This document shows, piece by piece, positions 6,241 to 11,920 of a stretch of 11,920 nucleotides of DNA. Below the pieces are notes generated by a model that ran no database searches, was not told the DNA's origin, and saw only the letters and a list, made by a program, of their open reading frames with translations. Location: NCBI RefSeq assembly GCF_022712295.1, contig NZ_JALAGT010000177.1:1-11920 (forward strand), written 5' to 3'. The position numbers and the translations under genes are program-made. Every line of letters begins with the position of its first letter. The stretch's first letter is position 1. Source of the stretch: Galactobacter sp. (lineage in GTDB: Bacteria > Actinomycetota > Actinomycetes > Actinomycetales > Micrococcaceae).

Positions 6241-8043
6241 GTGCGAGAGATCAATGTCGAGGCCCTGGCCACCAGTTCCGACGACACCGTCATCCCCACC
6301 CTGCTGACCAGGCATCTGGATGCCGGCCGCAATCCCGCACTCTTCGCCCGCCAGGACTCCACCGGCGCCTGGTTGCCGGTGTCCGCGCAGGCCTTCACGG
6401 ACGACGCCAGAGCGGTCGCCAAGGGTCTCGTGGCCCGCGGGGTGCAGCCCGGAGACTCCGTGGCTCTGATGTCCCGTAATCGCTACGAATGGTCCCTGCT
6501 GGACTTCGCCATCCTCTTCGCAGGCGGCGTCACGGTCCCCGTCTACGAGACCTCCTCCCCCTCCCAGGTGGCATGGATCCTCTCCGATTCCCGCTGCGGA
6601 ATCATCGTCACGGAGACCGCGGCCCACGCATCCACGGTCAAGCGTGCCGCCCGGGATGCCGATCTCTCCGGACTCCGCGACCTGATGGTCATGGACAACG
6701 GCGACCTGGATTCATTGAGGGCAGACGGGGCCAGGATCAGTGACGCGGAGCTCTCTTCCCGCACCGCGAGCCGCCGCAAGACCGATACCGCCACGATCAT
6801 CTACACCTCCGGCACCACCGGGAGGCCCAAGGGCTGCGCCCTGACTCACGCCAACTTCGTGGACCTCAGCGACAACGCGCTTGCCATCCTCTCCGACATC
6901 GTCAACGAGCGGGCATCCACGCTGATGTTCCTGCCGCTTGCCCACGTCTTCGCCCGCTACATCGCGATTCTCGCGGTGGCGGGCGGAGCCATGGTGGGGC
7001 ACGTCCCCGACCTGAAGAACCTGGTCCCGGACATGCAGTCCTTCAAGCCCACCTTCCTGCTGGCCGTACCCCGCGTGTTCGAGAAGGTCTTCAACGGAGC
7101 CCTGCAGAATGCTCAGGCAGGCGGCAAGGAGAAGATCTTCATGGCCGCCGCCCGCACCGCCGCCGAGTACTCCAGGGCCTCACTGAGCGGCGAAGGCAGG
7201 ATCCCGCTCGGCCTGAAGCTCAAGCATGCGGTCTTCGACAAGTTGGTCTACTCCAAGGTTCGCCAGGCCACCGGTGGACGCGTGGCTCATGCCGTCTCCG
7301 GCGGGGGCCCCTTGGGTGAACGCCTCGGCCACTTCTTCAATGGCGTGGGCATCACCGTGCTGGAGGGCTACGGCCTCACCGAGACCACTGCACCGGTGGG
7401 CGTGAACACCCCTGAACGCATCAAGATCGGTACCGTGGGACGCCCCCTCCCCGGAAACGCCTACCGCATCGCAGACGACGGCGAGATCCTCGCCAAGGGC
7501 GTGTGCATCTTCAAGGAGTACATCAACCGCCCGGACCTGACGGAGGAGGCCTTCGACGGCGAGTGGTTCCGTACCGGCGACCTCGGGTCCTTGGACGAGG
7601 ACGGGTTCCTCACCATCACCGGGCGCAAGAAGGAAATCATCGTCACCGCAGGCGGCAAGAACGTGGCCCCTGCCATGCTGGAGGATCAGATCAGGGCCGC
7701 AGCCCTTGTATCCCAGTGCATCGTGGTGGGCGAGGGCCGCAAGTTCGTCGGGGCCCTGGTCACCTTGGACGAGGAAGTACTTCCGGCCTGGCTGAAGCGC
7801 CACGAGTTGCCGGAGGACACCCCCCTTGACTCGCTGCTCACGCACCCCCAGGTCCTGGAGGACGTGCAGGCTGCCGTGGACGCCGCCAACCAGAGCGTCT
7901 CCCACGCCGAGGCCATCAAGAAGTTCTCCATCGTGGGAACCGACTTCTCGGAAGAGGCCGGCTACCTCACCCCGAGCCTGAAGATGCGCCGCCAGGTGAT
8001 CCTCAAGGACTTCGCTGCCGACGTGGACGCGCTCTACTCCTGA
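6241..8043 (+). CDS. fadD15: Long-chain fatty-acid-CoA ligase (AMP-forming)
   Basis: The enzyme activates long-chain fatty acids to acyl-CoA through an acyl-adenylate, in the cytosol or at the membrane, feeding beta-oxidation or lipid synthesis. It has 600 residues, the usual size of the FadD15-like group. Visible motifs are the P-loop YTSGTTGRPKG (188-198), GYGLTET (376-382), the ATP-binding aspartate in TGD (445-447), the hinge block GRKKEIIVTAGGKNVAP (461-477) and the C-terminal catalytic lysine in TPSLKMRR (Lys581). All adenylation residues are present. The GTG start at 6241 is fixed by the ribosome binding site GGAGGT (6228-6233), seven bases away. The symbol rests on similarity of motifs and length and on the kinase-aroG-ligase order shared with M. 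tuberculosis (Rv2176, Rv2178c, Rv2187). Chain-length preference cannot be read. Confidence 0.93.
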   Translation: MREINVEALATSSDDTVIPTLLTRHLDAGRNPALFARQDSTGAWLPVSAQAFTDDARAVAKGLVARGVQPGDSVALMSRNRYEWSLLDFAILFAGGVTVPVYETSSPSQVAWILSDSRCGIIVTETAAHASTVKRAARDADLSGLRDLMVMDNGDLDSLRADGARISDAELSSRTASRRKTDTATIIYTSGTTGRPKGCALTHANFVDLSDNALAILSDIVNERASTLMFLPLAHVFARYIAILAVAGGAMVGHVPDLKNLVPDMQSFKPTFLLAVPRVFEKVFNGALQNAQAGGKEKIFMAAARTAAEYSRASLSGEGRIPLGLKLKHAVFDKLVYSKVRQATGGRVAHAVSGGGPLGERLGHFFNGVGITVLEGYGLTETTAPVGVNTPERIKIGTVGRPLPGNAYRIADDGEILAKGVCIFKEYINRPDLTEEAFDGEWFRTGDLGSLDEDGFLTITGRKKEIIVTAGGKNVAPAMLEDQIRAAALVSQCIVVGEGRKFVGALVTLDEEVLPAWLKRHELPEDTPLDSLLTHPQVLEDVQAAVDAANQSVSHAEAIKKFSIVGTDFSEEAGYLTPSLKMRRQVILKDFAADVDALYS

Positions 8044-8045
8044 TC

Positions 8046-8096
8046 CGCCGGCCCCGATCTGTCAGGCCTGTCACGCCGGCGCAGCAGACCTCTGCT
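8046..8096. terminator. Weak candidate terminator between convergent genes
   Basis: CGCCGGC (8046-8052) can pair with GCCGGCG (8075-8081) around a 22-base loop that itself contains CAGGCCTG (8063-8070). Next to it AGCAGA-CC-TCTGCT (8083-8096) forms a second small inverted repeat that reaches the stop codon of the opposing gene. Either could end transcription of the acyl-CoA ligase (+) or the membrane gene (-). Both are much weaker than the hairpins at 2374 and 10842. Confidence 0.3.
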
Positions 8097-8542
8097 CAGC
8101 CCAACAGGTCCAGGATTCCCAGCCCCGCTGCTCCGAGCAGACCGGCCCAGGTCAGCGACGCGAGCGTCCCGACCACGAAGCGTTCTGACGCCTCTGGAGT
8201 GGACAGTTCCTTGAAACGTCCGAGCCCCTTCACGGCCACGACCGCCGCCACGATGGTGTATTCGCCCAACAGCACAGCACCGGTCACGGCCACACGTTCC
8301 AGGAGCCCGATCCAGAGCCCACCGCGTAGCAATTGCGCCGCCGTCCTTCGGTCCGCGCTGTCCGCCGAGGTCGTATCCTTTGAGGATTCTTCGACGGCAA
8401 CGTCCGGCTGCGACGTGGCGGCATCGCGCCGGTCGCGCTTCTTGGACCAGCCGCCTTCCGACCACCGCAGGATCAGCGCGACGAGCGGCCAGCCCGTCAG
8501 CGCACTGAGCACGAGGGCGGCGATGATCACCACGACGGTCAT
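8096..8542 (-). CDS. Small membrane protein, SatD partner, resembling the C-terminal part of DUF3307 proteins
   Basis: The product has 148 residues with an N-terminal hydrophobic helix (about 2-26), a charged, disordered segment (33-70), then a membrane block of one or two pairs of helices (about 74-104 and 122-147). The conserved-looking core is LLRGGLWIGLLER (71-83), VKGLGRFKEL (104-113) and ERFVVGTLAS (120-129). As far as I recall, the same pattern ends DUF3307 membrane proteins, which often lie beside satD in other bacteria. The soluble N-terminal DUF3307 domain is absent here and replaced by one helix and a short linker. The ATG overlaps the satD stop by 4 bases (ATGA), so the two are translated together and may work together. 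Function unknown. Confidence 0.75.
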   Translation of the reverse strand: MTVVVIIAALVLSALTGWPLVALILRWSEGGWSKKRDRRDAATSQPDVAVEESSKDTTSADSADRRTAAQLLRGGLWIGLLERVAVTGAVLLGEYTIVAAVVAVKGLGRFKELSTPEASERFVVGTLASLTWAGLLGAAGLGILDLLG

Positions 8543-9231
8543 GAGGTCTCCTCCGACTCGGTCGGGTTCTGCGTTGCGGCAGCCACCGCGGCATCCGCTC
8601 TGTCAAGCAAGCGGGCCACGGTGCCCAACGCCTTGGTCTCGAGTTCCCAATCGGCGGAGCGCAGCCGCTGACTCAAGGCTTGATGGCTGATGCCCAGTTC
8701 CTTGGCGACGGTGCTCAGCGCGGCTTTGGAATCCTTCGCCCGAACCCGTTCGGTAGCCTGGACGGCCGCCCACCCACCGTCTGTGCGTCGGCGCCAGATC
8801 GTGGCCAACAATCCCAGAGCGGTGTCTGCATCGTCCACCGTGGCTCTGTTCGGGTCCAGAGCTTCAGGATCGGAGGTGGTGGCGGGCAACTGGCCCACCA
8901 CGAGCACGGATGGCGCCCGCCCCTTGACCTCCTCGGCCGCGCGTCGGGCGGCGAGGAAGGCGCCGCCACGGGCCGCCCGGGTGCTGGCGGGATAAGGGCG
9001 CTGAACCGTCCCCAGGCCTACGGCCACATGCCACTCGCCGACTTCCGCCAACGCACGGCAGGCCGCCACGACGTCCGCGCCCGAGGCCAGCACCCCTTGG
9101 ATCTCGTCACCGACGGTCCGTTCGAAGCCCAGCGCAGGACGCAGCGGGAGGGCCTCCAGCACTGACAAGGCTGCTGGGATCAGGTCCTCGGAAGATCTGG
9201 ACCGCGCCTGGTCCGCATTCACGACGAACAT
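8539..9231 (-). CDS. satD: SatD family protein with C-terminal helix-turn-helix
   Basis: The product has 230 residues, soluble. The N-terminal part (about 1-115) carries the SatD family pattern: the opening VVNADQARSRSSED (3-16), ERTVGDEIQG (37-46) and the block after WHVAVGLGTVQRP (67-79). The C-terminal part (about 168-192) reads as a helix-turn-helix with the core STVAKELGISHQALSQRL (173-190), so DNA binding is inferred. SatD is named after the secretion and acid tolerance operon of Streptococcus mutans; its biochemical role is unknown. The ATG at 9231 matches where family members begin and lies 6 bases behind a -10-like TAAGCT. The gene follows mtr on the same strand but has its own promoter in a large inverted repeat, and it overlaps the membrane gene downstream by 4 bases. 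Confidence 0.85.
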   Translation of the reverse strand: MFVVNADQARSRSSEDLIPAALSVLEALPLRPALGFERTVGDEIQGVLASGADVVAACRALAEVGEWHVAVGLGTVQRPYPASTRAARGGAFLAARRAAEEVKGRAPSVLVVGQLPATTSDPEALDPNRATVDDADTALGLLATIWRRRTDGGWAAVQATERVRAKDSKAALSTVAKELGISHQALSQRLRSADWELETKALGTVARLLDRADAAVAAATQNPTESEETS

Positions 9232-9272
9232 CTTGCAAGCTTATAACCTTGAATCTGAGTATTCAAGGTTAT
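9232..9272 (-). promoter_or_regulatory. satD promoter embedded in a 30-bp inverted repeat
   Basis: A perfect inverted repeat with 12-bp arms spans 9243-9272: ATAACCTTGAAT, centre CTGAGT, ATTCAAGGTTAT. On the - strand the arm nearer mtr holds a -35-like TTGAAT (9266-9261). After 17 bases comes TAAGCT (9243-9238), and 6 bases later the satD ATG. Promoter and repeat therefore overlap almost fully, the layout of a tightly controlled or autoregulated gene. Part of the repeat (CTTGAAT-N6-ATTCAAG) resembles the HspR element CTTGAGT-N7-ACTCAAG but differs in each arm and in spacer length. The segment is strikingly AT-rich for this genome. Confidence 0.6.
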
Positions 9273-9317
9273 TTCCTTTCCATATTGCCCGCGAACGCCT
9301 GGCTCGACCACCACGGT

Positions 9318-10736
9318 TCAGAGCGCGGCGTCGTCCAAGTGCTGCGTTTCAAGCGACAGCAGCGCGTTCTCCACGACCTCGGTCAGAGCCGGATGGATCC
9401 AGTAAGGACTCCTGGCCAGGGCATAGGCATCCTGGTCGAACACCATGGCCTGCACCAGTGGCTGGATCAGGATCGAGGCCTGCTCCCCCATCAAGTGGGC
9501 CCCGAGGATCTTGCCGGTGGAACGCTGCGCGATGAGCTTGACGAACCCCTCCTGATCTTCCAAGGCCCAGCCGTACGCGGTGGATCCGTAGTCCTGAACG
9601 GCCACGGCGATGTCGTCGGGATTCTCCGCCCGCTCCCGCGCCTCCTGCTCCGTCAGACCGACGGTGGCGACCTGCGGGCGCGCGAACACCGCGGCGGGCA
9701 CGGCCCGATGATCCGTTGCGCGCAGGTTGGCCGGACGTTCAAGATTGTGTGCCACCACTCGTGTCTCACGGTTGGCCACATGCTTGAGCTGATACGGATT
9801 GCAGACGTCCCCCAGGGCGAAGACCCCGCTCACGGGAGTCCCGTCGGAGAGCACCCGCTGATAGTCGTCCACGGAAACCCGCTGGTCCGCGGTCAGGTCG
9901 AAGCCGACGGATGCCGCACCAACGCGATCGGAGTTGGGGACCCGACCGGTGGCCAGCAGGACCACATCCGCGCCGAGTGCCAGGGTCTCGTCGCCCCGGG
10001 TGAAGCGCACCTCCACGTCGGCGTCCGCGCCCGTACCCAAGCTGGTCAGTTGCCAACCGCGGTGCAGCTCCCAACGCTTCATGGCCGCTGCCGTGAAACG
10101 CTCGGCCACCGTGGAGTCGCCGTGACGCAACAGCTGCTGCCCTCGAATCACCTGGATCACCTCGGAACCCAACCCGGAGAAGATGCCGGCGAACTCGGCC
10201 GCGATGTATCCGCCTCCCACGATCACGATGCGCTTGGGCAGGCGGGCCAGTCGCATCACGGTGTCCGACGTGTGTACCCCGGGGGTATCCACGCCGGGCA
10301 CGTCAGGCAGTACCGCGCGGGAGCCCGCGGCGATCACGATCTTGTCAGCGGTCAGCACCTTGCCGCTCGTGGTGGTCAGCTCATGCTGCCCGGTGAAGTG
10401 GGCCTCCTCCTCGATGAGGTCCACGTTCTCCAGCTCGTCCGCGCGGTAGCTGCGACCGCCTGCGGAGATGGCATCCACCCGCCCGAAGATCCGGTCGCGG
10501 ATACCGGGCCAGTCCACCGCGGTGCGCTGCAGGCTCACTCCGAGTCGCGACGCCTCCTCCGGCGCCGCCCCGAATGTGGAGGGGAGAACGAACATCTTGG
10601 TGGGGATGCACCCCTTGTTGAGGCACGTTCCCCCGAAGACCCCCGACTCGACGATGGCGACCCGCTTGTCGTCCCAGTACGGGGTGAGCAAGGAGTTGCC
10701 GGAGCCTGAACCGATGACGATGAGGTCGTAATGCAT
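9318..10736 (-). CDS. mtr: Mycothione reductase
   Basis: An NADPH-dependent FAD flavoenzyme that reduces mycothiol disulfide (mycothione) back to mycothiol, the actinobacterial counterpart of glutathione reductase, in the cytosol. It has 472 residues. The FAD-binding start MHYDLIVIGSGSGNSLL (1-17), with the SGSGNS form typical of Mtr, leads to the redox-active disulfide in GGTCLNKGCIPTKM (Cys38 and Cys43). A second GxGxxA-type NAD(P)H site is seen in VIVGGGYIAAEFAGIF and the second FAD motif in GVFALGDV. The C-terminal catalytic pair is His448 and Glu453 in HPALTE. The ATG at 10736 is chosen because AAGGA (10748-10744) lies seven bases before it. A start at 10769 would add 11 residues ahead of the FAD motif. 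No clear terminator follows, so some read-through into satD is possible. Confidence 0.94.
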   Translation of the reverse strand: MHYDLIVIGSGSGNSLLTPYWDDKRVAIVESGVFGGTCLNKGCIPTKMFVLPSTFGAAPEEASRLGVSLQRTAVDWPGIRDRIFGRVDAISAGGRSYRADELENVDLIEEEAHFTGQHELTTTSGKVLTADKIVIAAGSRAVLPDVPGVDTPGVHTSDTVMRLARLPKRIVIVGGGYIAAEFAGIFSGLGSEVIQVIRGQQLLRHGDSTVAERFTAAAMKRWELHRGWQLTSLGTGADADVEVRFTRGDETLALGADVVLLATGRVPNSDRVGAASVGFDLTADQRVSVDDYQRVLSDGTPVSGVFALGDVCNPYQLKHVANRETRVVAHNLERPANLRATDHRAVPAAVFARPQVATVGLTEQEARERAENPDDIAVAVQDYGSTAYGWALEDQEGFVKLIAQRSTGKILGAHLMGEQASILIQPLVQAMVFDQDAYALARSPYWIHPALTEVVENALLSLETQHLDDAAL

Positions 10737-10770
10737 ACCCCCATCCTTGCACGCTCCCGCCCGCGCCACC

Positions 10771-10782
10771 TACGAATTCGTA
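10771..10782. repeat. 12-bp perfect palindrome upstream of mtr
   Basis: TACGAATTCGTA is self-complementary and lies 35 bases before the mtr start, in the only AT-richer spot of the gap. Its place fits an operator or part of the mtr promoter, but no good -10/-35 pair could be fixed around it. Function is inferred from position only. Confidence 0.35.
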
Positions 10783-10793
10783 ACCCGCGCGCT

Positions 10794-10839
10794 GACGTCC
10801 GCCCTACCCACGAAACGACGTCCGCCCTGGCCACGAAAC
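10794..10839. repeat. Two tandem copies of a 23-base unit between mtr and pyc
   Basis: Copy one (10794-10816) and copy two (10817-10839) are directly adjacent. Both begin GACGTCCGCCCT and end CCACGAAAC; the two bases between these parts are AC in the first copy and GG in the second. The other 21 positions are identical. The unit is not part of a credible reading frame and lies just before the pyc terminator hairpin. It could be a small intergenic repeat family or a binding-site pair. Confidence 0.8.
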
Positions 10840-10841
10840 AC

Positions 10842-10879
10842 AGGGCCCGACGGGTGGTTCGCACCACCCGTCGGGCCCT
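10842..10879 (-). terminator. Hairpin terminator behind pyruvate carboxylase
   Basis: There is a perfect 17-bp inverted repeat: AGGGCCCGACGGGTGGT (10842-10858), loop TCGC (10859-10862), then ACCACCCGTCGGGCCCT (10863-10879). It starts 13 bases after the pyc stop on the - strand and is followed there by GTGTTTCGT, a weak T-rich tail. It should end pyc transcripts and separate them from mtr. Confidence 0.88.
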
Positions 10880-10892
10880 ACTGTTCTGCTTC

Positions 10893-11920
10893 TCAGGCGA
10901 TCTCGAGGATCAGGTCCCCACCCTGCACCTGAGCGGTGTCTGCCAAAGCCACACGCTTGACGGTGCCGCCCACCGGCGTGGTGATCGCCGCCTCCATCTT
11001 CATGGCCTCGATGGTCGCGATGGTGGAGCCGGCCTCGACCTCATCCCCCACGGCCACGGTCACAGTGACGGCGCCGGCGAAGGGCGCCGGAACGTGACCG
11101 GCCTGGCTGGGATCTGCCTTCTCAGCCGTTGCCACGGTGGACTCCACGCTGCGGTCGCGGACCTGGATGGTGCGCCCCTGGCCGTTGAGGGTGCACATCA
11201 CGGTGCGCATACCCTTCTCGTCGGGCTCGGAGATCGCCTGGATCTGCGCCAGCAGGCGCACACCCTTGCCCAGTGAGATGACCGTCTCACGGTTCAACTC
11301 GGGACCGTAGAGGTAGTCGCGCGTGTGCAGCACGGACACATCGCCGAACTGCTCACGAATGGACTCGAAGTCCCGTGTGGGTCCGGGGAAGAGCAGGCGG
11401 TTGAGCGTGTTGCGTACCGTCTCCGGGTCCTGCGTGAGAGCCTCGGCATCCTCCGGCTCCAGGTCCTCGAGGCGCACCTTGATATTGCGTCCCTCCAAGG
11501 CCTTGGAGCGGAACGGCTCGGGCCAGCCTCCGGGCGGGTCGCCCAGCTCGCCCGCCAGGAACCCGATCACGGAGTCGGGGATGTCGTAGGCCTTGGGATC
11601 GGCCTCGAACGCGTCGGGGTCCACGCCTGCACCCACCAGGGCCAGGGCCAGGTCACCGACCACCTTGGAGGACGGAGTCACCTTCACCAAGCGGCCCAGG
11701 ATGCGGTTGGCCGCCGCGTACATGTCCTCGATGGCCTCGAAACGTTCGCCGAGCCCCAACGCGATGGCCTGCTGACGCAGGTTGGAGAGCTGACCGCCGG
11801 GGATCTCGTGCCGGTACACACGACCGGTCGGCCCCGGCAGTCCCGACTCGAAGGGCTTGTAGATCCCCCGCACGATCTCCCAGTACGGTTCCAGATCGGC
11901 AGCGGCGTCCAGGCTCAGGC
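10893..11920 (-). CDS. pyc: Pyruvate carboxylase, C-terminal part (gene continues beyond the window)
   Basis: Biotin-dependent enzyme that carboxylates pyruvate to oxaloacetate with ATP and bicarbonate, refilling the TCA cycle. Only the last 341 residues are in the window; the full protein is usually about 1,100-1,150 residues, so the biotin-carboxylase half and the first part of the carboxyltransferase domain lie beyond 11920. The frame is open to the edge, and the codons before 11873 read DLEPYWEIV, typical of pyruvate carboxylase, so no start lies here. The visible part opens with ESGLPGPTGRVYRHEIPGGQ, from the carboxyltransferase domain, then the tetramerisation/linker region. The C-terminal biotin carboxyl carrier domain has AMKMEA with the biotinylated lysine at 11000-10998, 34 residues before the end (the usual 35th position from the C-terminus). 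It is followed by a strong hairpin terminator. Confidence 0.97.
   Translation of the reverse strand, partial: LSLDAAADLEPYWEIVRGIYKPFESGLPGPTGRVYRHEIPGGQLSNLRQQAIALGLGERFEAIEDMYAAANRILGRLVKVTPSSKVVGDLALALVGAGVDPDAFEADPKAYDIPDSVIGFLAGELGDPPGGWPEPFRSKALEGRNIKVRLEDLEPEDAEALTQDPETVRNTLNRLLFPGPTRDFESIREQFGDVSVLHTRDYLYGPELNRETVISLGKGVRLLAQIQAISEPDEKGMRTVMCTLNGQGRTIQVRDRSVESTVATAEKADPSQAGHVPAPFAGAVTVTVAVGDEVEAGSTIATIEAMKMEAAITTPVGGTVKRVALADTAQVQGGDLILEIA

Noticed and set aside
8034..8606. - strand open frame of 190 codons across the satD and membrane gene junction
   Set aside because: It overlaps both genes in another frame, has a low-complexity Arg/Gly-rich translation and runs into the acyl-CoA ligase end.
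9243..9272. Inverted repeat as terminator of mtr or as a LexA box
   Set aside because: The repeat is AT-rich with no T-tract and overlaps a good promoter. It does not match the actinobacterial LexA pattern TCGAAC-N4-GTTCGA.
9249..10709. Long + strand open frame of 486 codons opposite mtr
   Set aside because: It is antisense to a complete mycothione reductase, its translation is rich in His, Gly and Arg as expected of a shadow frame, and it would start inside the satD inverted repeat.
10794..10839. Possible start of a CRISPR array
   Set aside because: The two 23-base units are directly adjacent with no spacer between them, there are only two copies, and no cas genes are present.

Overview
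The window is about 11.9 kb of very GC-rich DNA with the gene content of a high-GC Gram-positive (Actinobacteria, most likely order Micrococcales, family Micrococcaceae or close). The evidence is a mycothione reductase (mycothiol is actinobacterial), a PASTA-type Ser/Thr kinase of the PknL group next to a class II DAHP synthase, an actinobacterial SatD protein, GTG starts, and several start codons that sit 6-7 bases behind a TANNNT element, as expected for leaderless mRNAs. The genus cannot be fixed from the sequence alone.

Layout. Bases 1-110 are almost pure C/G homopolymer and look like an unreliable contig end. On the + strand follows the membrane Ser/Thr kinase (208-2322), closed by a 17-bp hairpin that also ends the opposing operon. 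That operon (- strand) is aroG (class II DAHP synthase, 4615-3236) followed with a 1-base TGATG overlap by a nucleoside phosphorylase-like gene (3236-2451). A divergent promoter region (4616-4777) separates it from a + strand pair: an Est30-like carboxylesterase (4778-5569) and a small two-helix membrane protein (5566-6102, ATGA overlap). A palindrome over a likely promoter precedes a long-chain acyl-CoA ligase (6241-8043). The rest is on the - strand, given here in transcription order: the 3' part of pyruvate carboxylase (entering from beyond 11920, ending at 10893), a 17-bp hairpin terminator and a 23-base tandem repeat, mycothione reductase mtr (10736-9318), then a satD gene with a C-terminal helix-turn-helix (9231-8539) overlapping a small membrane gene (8542-8096).

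How it fits together. Kinase, aroG and acyl-CoA ligase recall the Mycobacterium tuberculosis order pknL (Rv2176) - aroG (Rv2178c) - fadD15 (Rv2187), with most intervening genes missing or replaced. Most products are housekeeping: entry to the shikimate pathway, fatty-acid activation, anaplerosis, mycothiol recycling and envelope signalling.

The least understood part is satD plus its membrane partner. It has its own promoter built into a 30-bp AT-rich inverted repeat, and SatD carries a candidate DNA-binding domain. No CRISPR, phage, transposon, tRNA or rRNA was seen.
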